64,000 nucleotides of DNA from Brucella anthropi_A (GCF_046630315.1 NZ_LQBD01000006.1:1-64000); one strand, 5' to 3'. Positions 49,886 through 58,822 are shown, counted from the stretch's first letter. Translations and numbers: made by a program. The notes: a model not told the origin generated them from the letters alone.

Positions 49886-50326
49886 TTACCAGCTGCCGAT
49901 ATTTTCGGCGGAAGCCCACGGCTCCTGCGGGGCCAGACGTTCGCCCTTCTGGATCAGCTCGATGGAAATGCCGTCGGGCGACTTGATGAAGGCCATGTGC
50001 CCGTCGCGCGGCGGACGATTGATCGTAATGCCTGCATCCTGCAATTTCCGGCAGGTGGCATAAATGTCGTCCACTTCATAAGCGAGGTGGCCGAAATTGC
50101 GGCCGCCCGTATAGTTTTCCGGGTCCCAGTTATAGGTTAGTTCGATTGTTGGCGCGCGTTCTGCCCTGGCACGCTCGGCATCGCCGGGCGCAGCGAGAAA
50201 GATCAGCGTATAGCGCCCTTTTTCGTTTTCGATGCGGCGGGTTTCTTCAAGACCGAGCTTGTTTACATAAAAATCGAGAGATTCGTCGATGTCGCGAATT
50301 CGGACCATCGTGTGCAGATAGCGCAT
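49886..50326 (-). CDS. gloA: Lactoylglutathione lyase (glyoxalase I)
   Basis: A 146-residue VOC-superfamily enzyme, converting the methylglyoxal-glutathione hemithioacetal to S-lactoylglutathione. The start M-R-Y-L-H-T-M-V-R-I-R-D, the E-L-T-Y-N-W region near residue 62, G-H-L-A-Y-E-V near residue 79 and S-P-D-G-I-S-I-E near residue 116 carry the His/Glu metal ligands of GloA. ATG at 50326 follows GGAAAAG. Monocistronic by appearance. Confidence 0.94.
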   Translation of the reverse strand: MRYLHTMVRIRDIDESLDFYVNKLGLEETRRIENEKGRYTLIFLAAPGDAERARAERAPTIELTYNWDPENYTGGRNFGHLAYEVDDIYATCRKLQDAGITINRPPRDGHMAFIKSPDGISIELIQKGERLAPQEPWASAENIGSW

Positions 50327-50671
50327 AATCTTTTCCTCGGCTGTTGTCATTCGGGTGTACATCGAATCCGATGTCCCGGGCCGGGCGTCAAGCTATCACG
50401 GACAAAGCGACGTTCAAAAGGATTGGGCGGAAGATGTGACCGGAAATGTCCGGCCTGCGTCATTGTCAAATCGACACCCGGCCATATGTCAGGGCTAGAC
50501 CGGCCCCGGACGGCGCCGCGCTTTGGAAAAGTAACCATGAAACTGTGAAGTCTGTGGTCTTCATGGGGACGGACACAAGTTTAGGCTTGCCGCCTCCGGT
50601 TAAGGAAGTGTTATTCTTTGGACAAGAATCAGGTTGGAATCGCAACGGAAGAACAGAGGAGGGGCGAACGC

Positions 50672-51253
50672 ATGGCGGACAAGTCTGTGTCAGATGACCA
50701 GTTTCACAGCCAGCACGCCTCGGAAGAGCTGGGCGATATCATCGAGGTTTCGGGCCATATCAAGTGGTTCGATGTAGCCAAGGGCTATGGCTTCATTGTT
50801 CCGGACCAGCCGGGCCTGAATGATATTCTCATTCATGTGACGGCGCTGCGCCGCGACGGCTTCCAGACCGCGCTGGAAGGCGCGCGCATCGTCTGCGAGG
50901 TTCGTCAGGGCGAACGCGGCCTGCAATGTTTCCGCGTGCTGTCGATGGATACGTCGACCGCCGTTCATCCGGCACAGATGCCGCCGCAGCGCACCCATGT
51001 GACGGTGACGCCATCGAGCGGGCTGGAGCGTGTGATCGTCAAGTGGTTCAACCGCACCAAGGGTTTCGGCTTCCTCACGCGCGGCGAGGGGACGGAAGAT
51101 ATCTTCATCCATATGGAAACGCTGCGTCGTTTTGGCATGATGGAGTTGCGCCCCGGTCAGGTCGTGCTCATTCGCTTCGGTGAAGGCGACAAGGGGCTGA
51201 TGGCCGCAGAAATCCATCCGGATATCGGAACGGCTATTCCCGTTTCGCATTGA
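50672..51253 (+). CDS. Double cold-shock-domain protein
   Basis: A 193-residue protein with two cold-shock domains. The first (about 25-95) starts G-H-I-K-W-F-D-V-A-K-G-Y-G-F-I; the second (about 115-187) starts V-I-V-K-W-F-N-R-T-K-G-F-G-F-L, with D-I-F-I-H-M-E in RNP2 position. Such tandem CSD proteins are typical of alphaproteobacteria and bind RNA or ssDNA. ATG at 50672 has AGAGGAGGGG upstream; an earlier TTG at 50618 is rejected. A terminator hairpin follows. Confidence 0.93.
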   Translation: MADKSVSDDQFHSQHASEELGDIIEVSGHIKWFDVAKGYGFIVPDQPGLNDILIHVTALRRDGFQTALEGARIVCEVRQGERGLQCFRVLSMDTSTAVHPAQMPPQRTHVTVTPSSGLERVIVKWFNRTKGFGFLTRGEGTEDIFIHMETLRRFGMMELRPGQVVLIRFGEGDKGLMAAEIHPDIGTAIPVSH

Positions 51254-51261
51254 TCCCGGTG

Positions 51262-51287
51262 CGCCCGTTCGGTACGGGCGGAATTTT
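51262..51287 (+). terminator. Intrinsic terminator after the cold-shock gene
   Basis: Perfect 7-bp stem CGCCCGT / ACGGGCG with loop TCGGT, followed by GAATTTT. It lies 9 nt after the stop codon. Confidence 0.75.
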
Positions 51288-51471
51288 CCGATTGTTGTAA
51301 CAAGCAGGTGAAGGACGCGGTGTGCGGGCCTGCGCGCTCTTGTCGTCATCCTGTCCCGTTGATAGGTTCGCGGCCCGGAGCATTTTCCGCTTCGTCTGTT
51401 GTTTTGCGCGCATCGTGTTCGAAAGCCGATGGATATTGTTTGCGATGCGTTCTCGTTTGTATGGGCAGGGT

Positions 51472-51951
51472 ATGGGTCGCATTTTTCTCGCTTTTGCATT
51501 TGTTCTGTTCGCCTTCGCCGCGCAGGCCGATGAAACGCAGCCGATGCGGCTGCCGGTCGACAAGGAGCCGCTGACCTTCATCACCGCCAATGGCAACAAG
51601 GTGAACTTTGCGCTTGAAGTCGCCGATAGCGATGATGCCCGCGTTCGCGGCCTGATGTGGCGCACGGATTTTCCCAGGGACCGGGCGATGATTTTCGTGT
51701 TTGGCGAGATGCGCCGGGTCATGATGTGGATGCAGAATACGCCGCTGCCGCTCGACATGGTCTTCCTTGACGACAGGGGGCGCGTATCGGCCATTCATGA
51801 AAATGCGGTGCCATTCTCCGAAAATATCATTTCCTCGGAGGTTCCGGCGGCGTATGTCGTGGAACTTCTGGCCGGTACGGTCAAGCGGGACGGCATAAGG
51901 GTTGGCGACAAGGCGATCCACCGCGTGATCTGCGGTGCGTGCAAGTCCTGA
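51472..51951 (+). CDS. Secreted DUF192 protein
   Basis: A 159-residue protein with a signal peptide (G-R-I-F-L-A-F-A-F-V-L-F-A-F, cleavage near A-Q-A-D at residue 19) and a DUF192 domain: D-D-A-R-V-R-G-L-M-W-R near residue 57, F-V-F-G near residue 76, M-W-M-Q-N-T-P-L-P-L-D-M-V-F near residue 88, and G-D-K-A near residue 146. ATG at 51472 gives a clean signal peptide; earlier starts add an Arg-rich tail. It has 34 nt to the hydrolase gene downstream. Function of DUF192 is not established. Confidence 0.9.
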   Translation: MGRIFLAFAFVLFAFAAQADETQPMRLPVDKEPLTFITANGNKVNFALEVADSDDARVRGLMWRTDFPRDRAMIFVFGEMRRVMMWMQNTPLPLDMVFLDDRGRVSAIHENAVPFSENIISSEVPAAYVVELLAGTVKRDGIRVGDKAIHRVICGACKS

Positions 51952-51984
51952 TCGCAAGACAATGAAATCAAAAGGAATCATCAG

Positions 51985-52755
51985 GTGAGTGCCCTCGATA
52001 TCGAATATTTCGAACATGACGGCTTGCGTCTGGCATATCGTCAGGACGGAGAAGGCGATCCGATCCTGCTCATCCACGGCTTTGCGTCTTCCAGCCTCGT
52101 CAACTGGGTTTCGCCGGGCTGGTTCCGCACGCTGACCGAAGCCGGATATCGCGTCATTGCCATCGATAATCGCGGGCATGGCCTTTCCGCGAAGCCGCAT
52201 GATGCGGATGCATACACGCCGACCAGGATGGCGGGGGATTCGGCGGCGCTTCTCGATCACCTCGGGATCGAAAAGGCGCATGTCATGGGCTATTCCATGG
52301 GCGCGCGCATTTCGGCATTTCTGGCGCTTGAACATGCCGCGCGCGTTCACAGCGCTGTTTTCGGCGGGCTTGGCATCGGCATGGTGACGGGTGCAGGCGA
52401 TTGGGAGCCGATCGGCGAGGCGCTGCTGGCCGAAGACCCGACGACGATCACGCATCCGCGCGGGCAGATGTTCCGCAAGTTTGCCGATCAGACAAGGAGC
52501 GACCGCATCGCCCTTGCGGCCTGCGTGATCACCTCCAAGGAGCTGGTTCCCGCCGCCGCCATTGCACGCATCATGCAGCCGGTTCTTGTTGCCGTCGGCA
52601 CGACGGACGATATTGCGGGCAGCGCCCAGGAACTGGCCGATCTTCTGCCCAATGGGCAGGCCGTCGATATTCCGGGCCGCGACCACATGCTGGCGGTTGG
52701 CGACAAGGTCTACAAGCAGGCGGTGGTGCGGTTCTTGAAAGAAAACCCGCTTTGA
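51985..52755 (+). CDS. Alpha/beta hydrolase
   Basis: A 256-residue alpha/beta hydrolase. H-G-F-A-S near residue 29 (oxyanion), nucleophile elbow G-Y-S-M-G near residue 104, D-N-R-G-H-G near residue 57, an acid residue candidate in G-T-T-D-D near residue 210, and final histidine in G-R-D-H-M near residue 233 form a complete catalytic set. GTG at 51985 is preceded by AAAAGGAA. Substrate is not predictable. No signal peptide. Confidence 0.9.
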   Translation: MSALDIEYFEHDGLRLAYRQDGEGDPILLIHGFASSSLVNWVSPGWFRTLTEAGYRVIAIDNRGHGLSAKPHDADAYTPTRMAGDSAALLDHLGIEKAHVMGYSMGARISAFLALEHAARVHSAVFGGLGIGMVTGAGDWEPIGEALLAEDPTTITHPRGQMFRKFADQTRSDRIALAACVITSKELVPAAAIARIMQPVLVAVGTTDDIAGSAQELADLLPNGQAVDIPGRDHMLAVGDKVYKQAVVRFLKENPL

Positions 52756-52788
52756 GCGTCTGATCCAAAAGCCGCCATGCCGGACTAC

Positions 52789-52930
52789 AAATGGCGTTTT
52801 TCTGCGCTTCCGGTGCTCATGTACGTTTCTTAGCCGCATAGTCTTATCCGAAAAGTCTACAACTTTTCCGGACTATGCTCGGAAGTACACTGCGCTCCGG
52901 TTCTCGAAAATCACCATTTTCGCCACGGCC
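52789..52930. repeat. Palindromic intergenic repeat (Bru-RS-like), long copy with inner palindrome
   Basis: Shares the arms CTGCGCTTCCGGTGCTCA and GCTCCGGTTCTCGAA with the element at 46681. Its centre is enlarged by a nested palindrome: CATAGTC (52837-52843)/GACTATG (52871-52877) and CCGAAAAG (52848-52855)/CTTTTCCGG (52863-52871). It lies between the hydrolase gene and cysE. Confidence 0.65.
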
Positions 52931-53119
52931 TAGCGCTTTTTGATTCAGACGCTTGGCGCATCTTATGTGAGGCAAGCCGCGCCGATGGGGCGCGTCAAAT
53001 TCGGCGGTGTCAAGGCAGGTCTTTTTAAGCTATGCTGCGCGCCGAACTCGTATTGCGGTGCCGGGATTGAGCGAAAAGTTCGGCTATCGTCTCGCACGGT
53101 GCAAAACTGGAGTATGCAT

Positions 53120-53944
53120 ATGTCCGTTCGCACATCAGCGAAAGCGCCTGCCGGTCTGGGGCAGGTCGATCCCATCTGGCATTCCATCCGTGCCGAAGCG
53201 GAGGAGGCTGCCAGGAACGATCCCGTGCTGGGGACGTTTCTTTATGCCACGATCCTCAACCAGCCGAGCCTGGAAGATGCGGTCATGCACCGTATTTCCG
53301 AGCGTCTCGGCCATGCCGATGTGAGCGCCGATATTCTGCGCCAGACTTTCGATGCGATGCTGGATGCCAATCCGGAATGGTCGCAGATCGTGCGTGTCGA
53401 TATTCAGGCGGTCTATGATCGCGACCCGGCCTATAGCCGCTTCATGGATCCGATCCTTTATCTGAAAGGATTCCATGCGATCCAGACCCATCGTCTGGCG
53501 CATTGGCTTTATCATGAAGGCCGCAAGGATTTTGCCTATTATCTGCAAAGCCGCTCATCCTCGATCTTCCAGACGGATATTCATCCGGCCGCCCGGCTTG
53601 GCAGCGGATTGTTTCTCGACCACGCCACGGGGCTTGTGGTGGGCGAAACGGCCTTGATCGAGGACAATGTCTCCATCCTCCATGGCGTCACGCTTGGCGG
53701 GACGGGGAAATCGGGCGGCGACCGCCATCCGAAAATCCGCCATGGCGTGCTGATCGGGGCCGGAGCGAAAATTCTCGGCAATATCGAAGTTGGTCATTGC
53801 TCCAAGATCGCCGCCGGTTCGGTGGTGCTCAAGCCGGTGCCGCATAATGTGACTGTTGCGGGTGTGCCGGCCCGGATCATCGGCGAGACGGGCTGCGCCG
53901 AGCCTTCCCGCGTGATGGATCAGATGCTGGGCGACGGCATTTAG
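53120..53944 (+). CDS. cysE: Serine O-acetyltransferase
   Basis: A 274-residue CysE, making O-acetylserine for cysteine synthesis. The N-terminal helical SATase domain (about 10-150, D-P-I-W-H-S-I-R-A-E-A) and a C-terminal hexapeptide left-handed beta helix (about 160-250) are clear; D-I-H-P-A-A near residue 153, D-H-A-T-G near residue 168, and H-G-V-T-L-G-G-T-G-K near residue 189 carry the catalytic Asp/His. ATG 53120 has GGAG spaced 7 nt; ATG at 53114 is an alternative. Length matches the Brucella enzyme as I recall it. Confidence 0.95.
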   Translation: MSVRTSAKAPAGLGQVDPIWHSIRAEAEEAARNDPVLGTFLYATILNQPSLEDAVMHRISERLGHADVSADILRQTFDAMLDANPEWSQIVRVDIQAVYDRDPAYSRFMDPILYLKGFHAIQTHRLAHWLYHEGRKDFAYYLQSRSSSIFQTDIHPAARLGSGLFLDHATGLVVGETALIEDNVSILHGVTLGGTGKSGGDRHPKIRHGVLIGAGAKILGNIEVGHCSKIAAGSVVLKPVPHNVTVAGVPARIIGETGCAEPSRVMDQMLGDGI

Positions 53945-54116
53945 TCCAATCTCCCAAGAAATCGGGCCGCTTGCTGGTCTTCTCCGGCAGGCGGCCTATA
54001 TGTGCTGCAAGCGGCGATGCGCCGGCCACGCCCCTTGGGATAGTCGATGTCAGGGGTTTACATAAGAAAATGCCGGGTGCAATAAACCGGCTCAATTCAA
54101 TATCAGGAGAAGCCGG

Positions 54117-54323
54117 TTGAAACCCGAAGAACTCAAAAAACTGGACGCCTATTTCAAACGGACCTTCAACAATCCCGGCCTTCAGGTGAAGGCGCGCCCG
54201 CGCAAGAATGATTCCGCCGAGCTTTACCTCAATGACGAGTTTCTCGGCCTGATCTACAAGGATGAGGACGAGGGCGAACTCTCCTACAATTTCTCGATGG
54301 CCATTCTCGACGTCGATCTTTGA
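54117..54323 (+). CDS. DUF3126 family protein
   Basis: A 68-residue acidic protein, a small conserved alphaproteobacterial family (K-P-E-E-L-K-K-L-D-A-Y-F near the start; Y-N-F-S-M-A-I-L-D near the end). Start is TTG at 54117 with AGGAGAAG 6 nt upstream. An intrinsic terminator follows. Function is unknown. Confidence 0.9.
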   Translation: MKPEELKKLDAYFKRTFNNPGLQVKARPRKNDSAELYLNDEFLGLIYKDEDEGELSYNFSMAILDVDL

Positions 54324-54377
54324 TCGCTGGCGGCAATCGCGTCCAGAAGGCACGGATGCCCGGCAAAGACTCTTTGG

Positions 54378-54405
54378 CGCCCTTTCCGATGGAGAGGGCG
54401 TTTTA
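54378..54405 (+). terminator. Intrinsic terminator after DUF3126 gene
   Basis: Stem CGCCCTTTCC / GGAGAGGGCG with one non-canonical pair and loop GAT, followed by TTTTATT. Confidence 0.8.
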
Positions 54406-54430
54406 TTATCCAGATAGGTCATGACGATAA

Positions 54431-54799
54431 ATGAAGATCATCGCTGCTGTTCTGGCCCTGTCCCTGCCGGCCCTGTCTCTTGCGGCGCGCGCAGAGGTTC
54501 TGGGAACCATCGAAACCGCGCAGGACGATGGCTCGCGGTCGGTGATTGAAATCCTCGATGAGCCGCAGGACATCGGGAAATGCGATGGCGCTTATGCCGC
54601 CGCTGCCTATGTCGTGGATCGCGATGTTTCCCTTCCTGCGGGAAAAGGCTGCTGGAAGCTTCTCGGATCGGCGGAATTATTGAAGCTCGAAATCGTGCTG
54701 ACCGCCACGGAGGAACATCTTTTGAGCGCGGTTCCGCTCGGCAAGATCAAGTTTGCCGAAGATGGCCGCTCGAAATTTCAGCATCTCGCGGGTCAATAG
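54431..54799 (+). CDS. Small exported protein of unknown function
   Basis: A 122-residue protein with a signal peptide (residues 1-21, L-S-L-A-A-R-A cleavage region). The mature part has two cysteines (C-D-G-A near residue 51, G-C-W-K-L near residue 74) that could form a disulfide. No family is recognised. It converges on the gene at 54802, with 2 nt between stops. Confidence 0.78.
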   Translation: MKIIAAVLALSLPALSLAARAEVLGTIETAQDDGSRSVIEILDEPQDIGKCDGAYAAAAYVVDRDVSLPAGKGCWKLLGSAELLKLEIVLTATEEHLLSAVPLGKIKFAEDGRSKFQHLAGQ

Positions 54800-54801
54800 G
54801 A

Positions 54802-55539
54802 TCAATCGATCTGTTTCGTCTCGTTTCCAAGAAGATGCCCATTGGCAAAGTCGATGACCGCCTTGTCGAGCGTTCTCCACTCGCCGAGCATGGAGGGGGG
54901 GAATCGATAGAGAATCTGCAAATTTCGCCCGAACTGGACATCGCGCTCGCATGAATTGAAGCTTTCAGCGGCAGCATCGTCGAGGCAGCGTGCGACAAAT
55001 TCAGGCTTTCCGGTGCCGGCATCCGACAGAACAAGCTTTTCGCCCTTGTAGCCGCTGCTTTGCAGAAATGCGTGTATCGTCAGCCCCTCGGGACCGGCTT
55101 CGCCGTTCGGGTCGATCTGTTCGGCATAGATCGGCAGGTAACGCCCGCTCATGTCGCGGGACATGGTTCTTTCCTCGATCGACATGAAAATGAGGTGCCG
55201 TTTCGGGGTCAGGAGATTGAAGATGGCGCGGTCGCGCTCCGTATAGCCGGTGAGGCCGGGCCAGCGGGCATAAAGGTCGAGACGCCCGGTCACACCGTCG
55301 CGGCGCTGGCTTGGAAAGCGGATCATATTGGCCGGGATCGACAGGACATTGTTGCCGATCACGACCTCATGGGTGTGCGTGCTATCCGTGTGTCCGCCGC
55401 GCGCAATGACCGGGCCAAGCCAGCGCCCGCCGACATTTATGGCGACCGAAAGCAGGGCCAGGGCGAGAACCGCCAACAGCAGCCAGCCGAAAAGGCGGCT
55501 TCCCATTCTTGAGACGGTATAGTCTGGTGCTGTTTCCAT
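54802..55539 (-). CDS. Single-span membrane protein of unknown function
   Basis: A 245-residue protein with an N-terminal membrane anchor (about 18-40, L-F-G-W-L-L-L-A-V-L-A-L-A-L-L) and a periplasmic domain. Two cysteines (C-L-D-D near residue 186 and C-E-R-D near residue 197) lie close together. The segment I-P-A-N-M-I-R-F-P near residue 68 and the later F-L-Q-S-S-G-Y are reminiscent of conserved Rhizobiales hypothetical proteins. Start ATG at 55539. I cannot name a function. Confidence 0.8.
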   Translation of the reverse strand: METAPDYTVSRMGSRLFGWLLLAVLALALLSVAINVGGRWLGPVIARGGHTDSTHTHEVVIGNNVLSIPANMIRFPSQRRDGVTGRLDLYARWPGLTGYTERDRAIFNLLTPKRHLIFMSIEERTMSRDMSGRYLPIYAEQIDPNGEAGPEGLTIHAFLQSSGYKGEKLVLSDAGTGKPEFVARCLDDAAAESFNSCERDVQFGRNLQILYRFPPSMLGEWRTLDKAVIDFANGHLLGNETKQID

Positions 55540-55674
55540 CCGGCCTGAATGTCATGCTCATGATTATTAAGGGACTATCGGTCTTTTATGGTTAACGGAG
55601 CGTGAAGTCGTGCTTGTCGGGCGGTGCAAAACAGCTTAGCGATTCAATATCGAATTTACTGATGGAGGAAGACC

Positions 55675-56202
55675 ATGCCGATCTATGCTTATAACGGGCA
55701 CAAGCCGCAATTTGCGGACCGCAGCAGCAACTGGATCGCGCCCGACGCGAGCCTGATCGGCAAGATCGTTGTCGGTGAAAATGCCGGTTTCTGGTTCGGC
55801 GCCGTCCTGCGCGGCGACAATGAGCCGATCACCATCGGCGACGATACCAATGTTCAGGAACACACCATCATGCATACCGATATCGGCTTTCCGCTGACGG
55901 TGGGGAAGGGCTGCACCATCGGGCATCGGGCCATTCTCCATGGCTGCACCGTCGGCGACAATACGTTGATCGGCATGGGCGCCATCGTCCTCAATGGCGC
56001 GAAGATCGGAAAGAACTGCCTGATCGGGGCAGGCGCGCTTGTCACCGAAGGCAAGGAAATACCGGATAATTCGCTGGTGGTGGGCTCGCCCGCGCGCGTT
56101 CTGCGCGAACTGGACGAGGCTGCGGTCGCAAAGCTCAAACTGTCCGCGGAACATTATGTCGAGAAGGCCCGGTCCTTCATGCGTGGGCTGGAACCGGCCT
56201 GA
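55675..56202 (+). CDS. Gamma-carbonic anhydrase-like hexapeptide-repeat protein
   Basis: A 175-residue left-handed beta-helix protein of the gamma-carbonic anhydrase/YrdA/PaaY group. Hexapeptide repeats run from about residue 20 to 130, ending in a C-terminal helix. Metal-binding histidines are visible in Q-E-H-T-I-M-H-T-D near residue 62 and C-T-I-G-H-R-A-I-L-H-G near residue 82. ATG follows GAGGAAG. Anhydrase activity of such proteins is variable. Confidence 0.9.
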   Translation: MPIYAYNGHKPQFADRSSNWIAPDASLIGKIVVGENAGFWFGAVLRGDNEPITIGDDTNVQEHTIMHTDIGFPLTVGKGCTIGHRAILHGCTVGDNTLIGMGAIVLNGAKIGKNCLIGAGALVTEGKEIPDNSLVVGSPARVLRELDEAAVAKLKLSAEHYVEKARSFMRGLEPA

Positions 56203-56208
56203 AAAGAA

Positions 56209-56246
56209 AAAGGACGGGGCCAGAGGGAGACTGGCGGCCCGTCCTT
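56209..56246. terminator. Bidirectional intrinsic terminator
   Basis: Long stem AAGGACGGG...CCCGTCCTT with inner GCCAG/CTGGC, between the convergent carbonic-anhydrase-like and transglutaminase-like genes. Confidence 0.85.
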
Positions 56247-56260
56247 GTCCTGTCAGATAA

Positions 56261-56869
56261 TCAGTTCTTGATGCTGCCGACGAGAAGTTCGCGGCCGCTC
56301 TTGATCGAAACCCAGCTGCCGGTATTGGTGGTCGACTGGCGCTTCAGATATGTATAGTCGGTCTTGTTCCAGGCGAGGACGCGGGGATCGAGATTGTCGA
56401 GAATGAAGTCGCCGCGGTCGGTGCGAACCGTCAGGACGGCATGGCCTTCGCCGTTTTGCTGGCGAACCACCGTGAAAAGCAGCGTGTTGGCCGGGATGCC
56501 GAGCGCCATCAATTCGCGGCGCTTCAAAAGCATGTAGTCGTCGCAATCGCCAACCGTTGTCGGATATTCCCAATATTCCTCGCGGCCCCAGGCTTCCATG
56601 TCGGTCATCGGCGCGATCTTTTCGTTGACGCGCGCATTGACCGCAACGATCTCTTTCCAGTTTTCCGGGGTCAGCTTCAGCATGGCGCTGTTGCGGCTGG
56701 TGATGTTGCACTCGGACTGGTAGCGCTCGCAGAATTCGTAATGGCCAATCGGCTGCGAGGTGCGCTCGCCGGTGGTCATCCATGGTGAATTGGAGGCGGG
56801 GCTTGCCGCCTCCGCCAGTCCTGTTCCAAGCAGCATCAGGATGGCTGCGATGATGGTTTGTCTGGTCAT
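56261..56869 (-). CDS. Exported bacterial transglutaminase-like cysteine peptidase (BTLCP)
   Basis: A 202-residue protein with a signal peptide (residues 1-21) and the catalytic triad of the BTLCP/DUF920 family: Cys in V-G-D-C-D-D-Y near residue 109, His in E-G-H-A-V-L near residue 144, and Asp in L-D-N-L-D-P near residue 159. In other bacteria (LapG) relatives cleave adhesins, but this family is broad. ATG at 56869 gives the signal peptide. Confidence 0.92.
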   Translation of the reverse strand: MTRQTIIAAILMLLGTGLAEAASPASNSPWMTTGERTSQPIGHYEFCERYQSECNITSRNSAMLKLTPENWKEIVAVNARVNEKIAPMTDMEAWGREEYWEYPTTVGDCDDYMLLKRRELMALGIPANTLLFTVVRQQNGEGHAVLTVRTDRGDFILDNLDPRVLAWNKTDYTYLKRQSTTNTGSWVSIKSGRELLVGSIKN

Positions 56870-57107
56870 TCTTTTGTCTCCCTGTTGGGGACCAAGATGA
56901 CTTGGACAATTTGAAGGCACGCAAATTTACGCGCGAAAATGCGAGTCAAATTCGATTAAAACTGCAAATAACGCTGAAACTTTTTGTCAACGAACGGACA
57001 AATTCAGGGCAAATCGGGCTGTTTTTACGGCTTTTTTGTGATTGGCCGCATTTTGCGGTTTGCCATTGCGTAACCTTGACGCGCGTTTATCTTTTCAATG
57101 GATGCTT

Positions 57108-57701
57108 TCAGCCGAAAAGATTGTCCAGTGTCGTGCTCGTCTGGATGGTGGCGAACTCGATGGCGAAACCGCCCTGGAAATGACGGACGACAGTTCCCCG
57201 GACCGGGCCCAGCATGACGCCGCTCTTGATCGCGGGCCTGAACTCGCTTTCGATGGCCGCGCCGGAAAGCGAAAGGTCGGCAATGCGGCACAGTCTTTGG
57301 CTGCCATCGGCAAAAGTGATGTTGTGCAGGGTCTTGCGCGGGGCAACGCGTTCGTGACGGCGATCTTCGGGCAGGGCAAGCTCGTGCTTGTTGGCAAGCC
57401 AGGTCAACTGCGCGGAAAGCTTGTCCTTCTTCTGTTCGGAAGTCGACAGGAGAATATGAAACCCCTCCGATGTGATTTCGTTGGCAATGCCCTCGATGCG
57501 TCCCACATGGTCGATATAGGCGATGATCCGTTCGCCGTTGCGCGGTGTTGCAATGCCGCTCAACAGCGCGGTTCCCGGCGACATGCGCTTGACGATGCAG
57601 GGAAATTCGCTGCGGTTTTCCAGCATGTAGCGGCCATTGAGATCGACATTGACGGCGTTGAAATTTTCCTGCCGCACATTGCCCGCAGAAGATCTGTTCA
57701 T
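57108..57701 (-). CDS. PilZ-domain protein
   Basis: A 197-residue protein with a C-terminal PilZ domain (about 112-192). The R-R-H-E-R-V-A-P-R segment near residue 112 is a c-di-GMP-binding R-x-x-x-R-type motif, and D-L-S-L-S-G-A-A-I near residue 142 matches the D/N-x-S-x-x-G motif. A second, less conserved PilZ-like region appears at about 15-95. ATG at 57701 is used. Likely a c-di-GMP effector; partners unknown. Confidence 0.85.
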   Translation of the reverse strand: MNRSSAGNVRQENFNAVNVDLNGRYMLENRSEFPCIVKRMSPGTALLSGIATPRNGERIIAYIDHVGRIEGIANEITSEGFHILLSTSEQKKDKLSAQLTWLANKHELALPEDRRHERVAPRKTLHNITFADGSQRLCRIADLSLSGAAIESEFRPAIKSGVMLGPVRGTVVRHFQGGFAIEFATIQTSTTLDNLFG

Positions 57702-57793
57702 CACAGCCGATCCATTCCGAATTTTGCCCATTCTTCCTGCAGCGCACATTACATCACGGGCCGATAAAGCGAAATCGCGATTTCAGCCCTGTT

Positions 57794-58441
57794 TCAAGCC
57801 TTGCCGCCCTTGATGAGGCGCAGTTTCGGCGCCGCCTGTTCGTGCGGCCTTGTCAGCCGCATATTTGTCCACGATCTGCCTGTTGCGGGCGCGTTGACCC
57901 GGATGGCTGCCGGTTTGTGGATGTCATCTGCGAGAATGAGATCGGGCGCCAGCGGTTCGATCGCATTCAGATGGCCGAGGACGATCGGATCGGCGCCGAC
58001 CCAGGGAACGCAATCAAGCACGGCGATGCTGCCAAGGAGACTGACCTGCCCGTCCGGCGCTTCAAGCGGGGCGAGGAACATTTCCAGGCCGAGACTGCGC
58101 CCGGACATGCTGATTCCCACATGCGAAACGAGGGCAGGGACTTCCAGCCCACTGACATTTTCCGACAATTCCCGAAGGGCTTCCCGGTCGCGTTCGGACC
58201 AGAGCGAGAGAAAGCGCGTATTCTTCAGTTCACGCCCGAACAGGGTGCAGATGCCTGTTCCGGCAAGACGAAACGACAGATCGCCGTGTTTGCCGGCTTC
58301 AAGGAAGAAGAGGTCGGACAGATGGCGTCCAAGCTTGCGCGGCTCGATCCGTTCGCGCATCGGGGCGCGAAAGGCGCCGCGTTCCGTGCGGGCCAGGCGC
58401 TGCCATTCGCTGAAGATCGCGATCGTCGTGCGGTGTTTCAT
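57794..58441 (-). CDS. PAS-domain protein (DUF1457/PAS_5)
   Basis: A 215-residue protein dominated by a PAS_5 domain (about 10-155; W-x-x-L-x-R near the start, L-F-F-L-E-A then G-D-L-S-F-R-L-A-G-T-G near residue 55) and a basic C-terminal tail ending R-L-I-K-G-G-K-A. Conserved alphaproteobacterial family without assigned role; possible polar or sensory factor. ATG 58441 or 58444 could serve. It lies 92 nt before the PilZ gene in the same direction. Confidence 0.86.
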   Translation of the reverse strand: MKHRTTIAIFSEWQRLARTERGAFRAPMRERIEPRKLGRHLSDLFFLEAGKHGDLSFRLAGTGICTLFGRELKNTRFLSLWSERDREALRELSENVSGLEVPALVSHVGISMSGRSLGLEMFLAPLEAPDGQVSLLGSIAVLDCVPWVGADPIVLGHLNAIEPLAPDLILADDIHKPAAIRVNAPATGRSWTNMRLTRPHEQAAPKLRLIKGGKA

Positions 58442-58693
58442 CATGCGCCGTTGATTTGTCGGTTGCACGCGGAGGCGGGCTCCGCTGGTGAACGCATTAA
58501 AATAGTATTAACGGCGAGGATGCCAGTTTAACCCTTTCTTCATCCACCGGGCTCGTCCGTTAAGGTTAACAATAAGTAATGGTTGCGCGGCGCTGGAAGA
58601 CGCGCTTTGATAAGACATCAGACGAAGCCTTTGACTTGGTTATGGTTTTTCTGAGCTCCAGATTTGATTTCGCGAAAGATTTCTGTTCGCGTC

Positions 58694-58731
58694 AAGGCCG
58701 GCCGGGAACCTCCGTCGGCCTTTATTTTTAA
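58694..58731 (+). terminator. Orphan intrinsic terminator upstream of rhomboid gene
   Basis: Stem AAGGCCG (58694-58700)/CGGCCTT (58716-58722) with inner CGG/CCG and loop GAACCT, followed by TATTTTT. It lies in the 381-nt gap 58442-58822 between divergent genes, with no ORF upstream on this strand to terminate. It may end a small RNA or act as a rhomboid leader attenuator. Confidence 0.75.
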
Positions 58732-58822
58732 CGGATTGTGCCCTATCAACAGGCATCGACCCATGCAAACGGCTCCTTCGATCCGATTGCGGTGTTTCGC
58801 ATAAAAGAGAAGGCAGCAGTTC

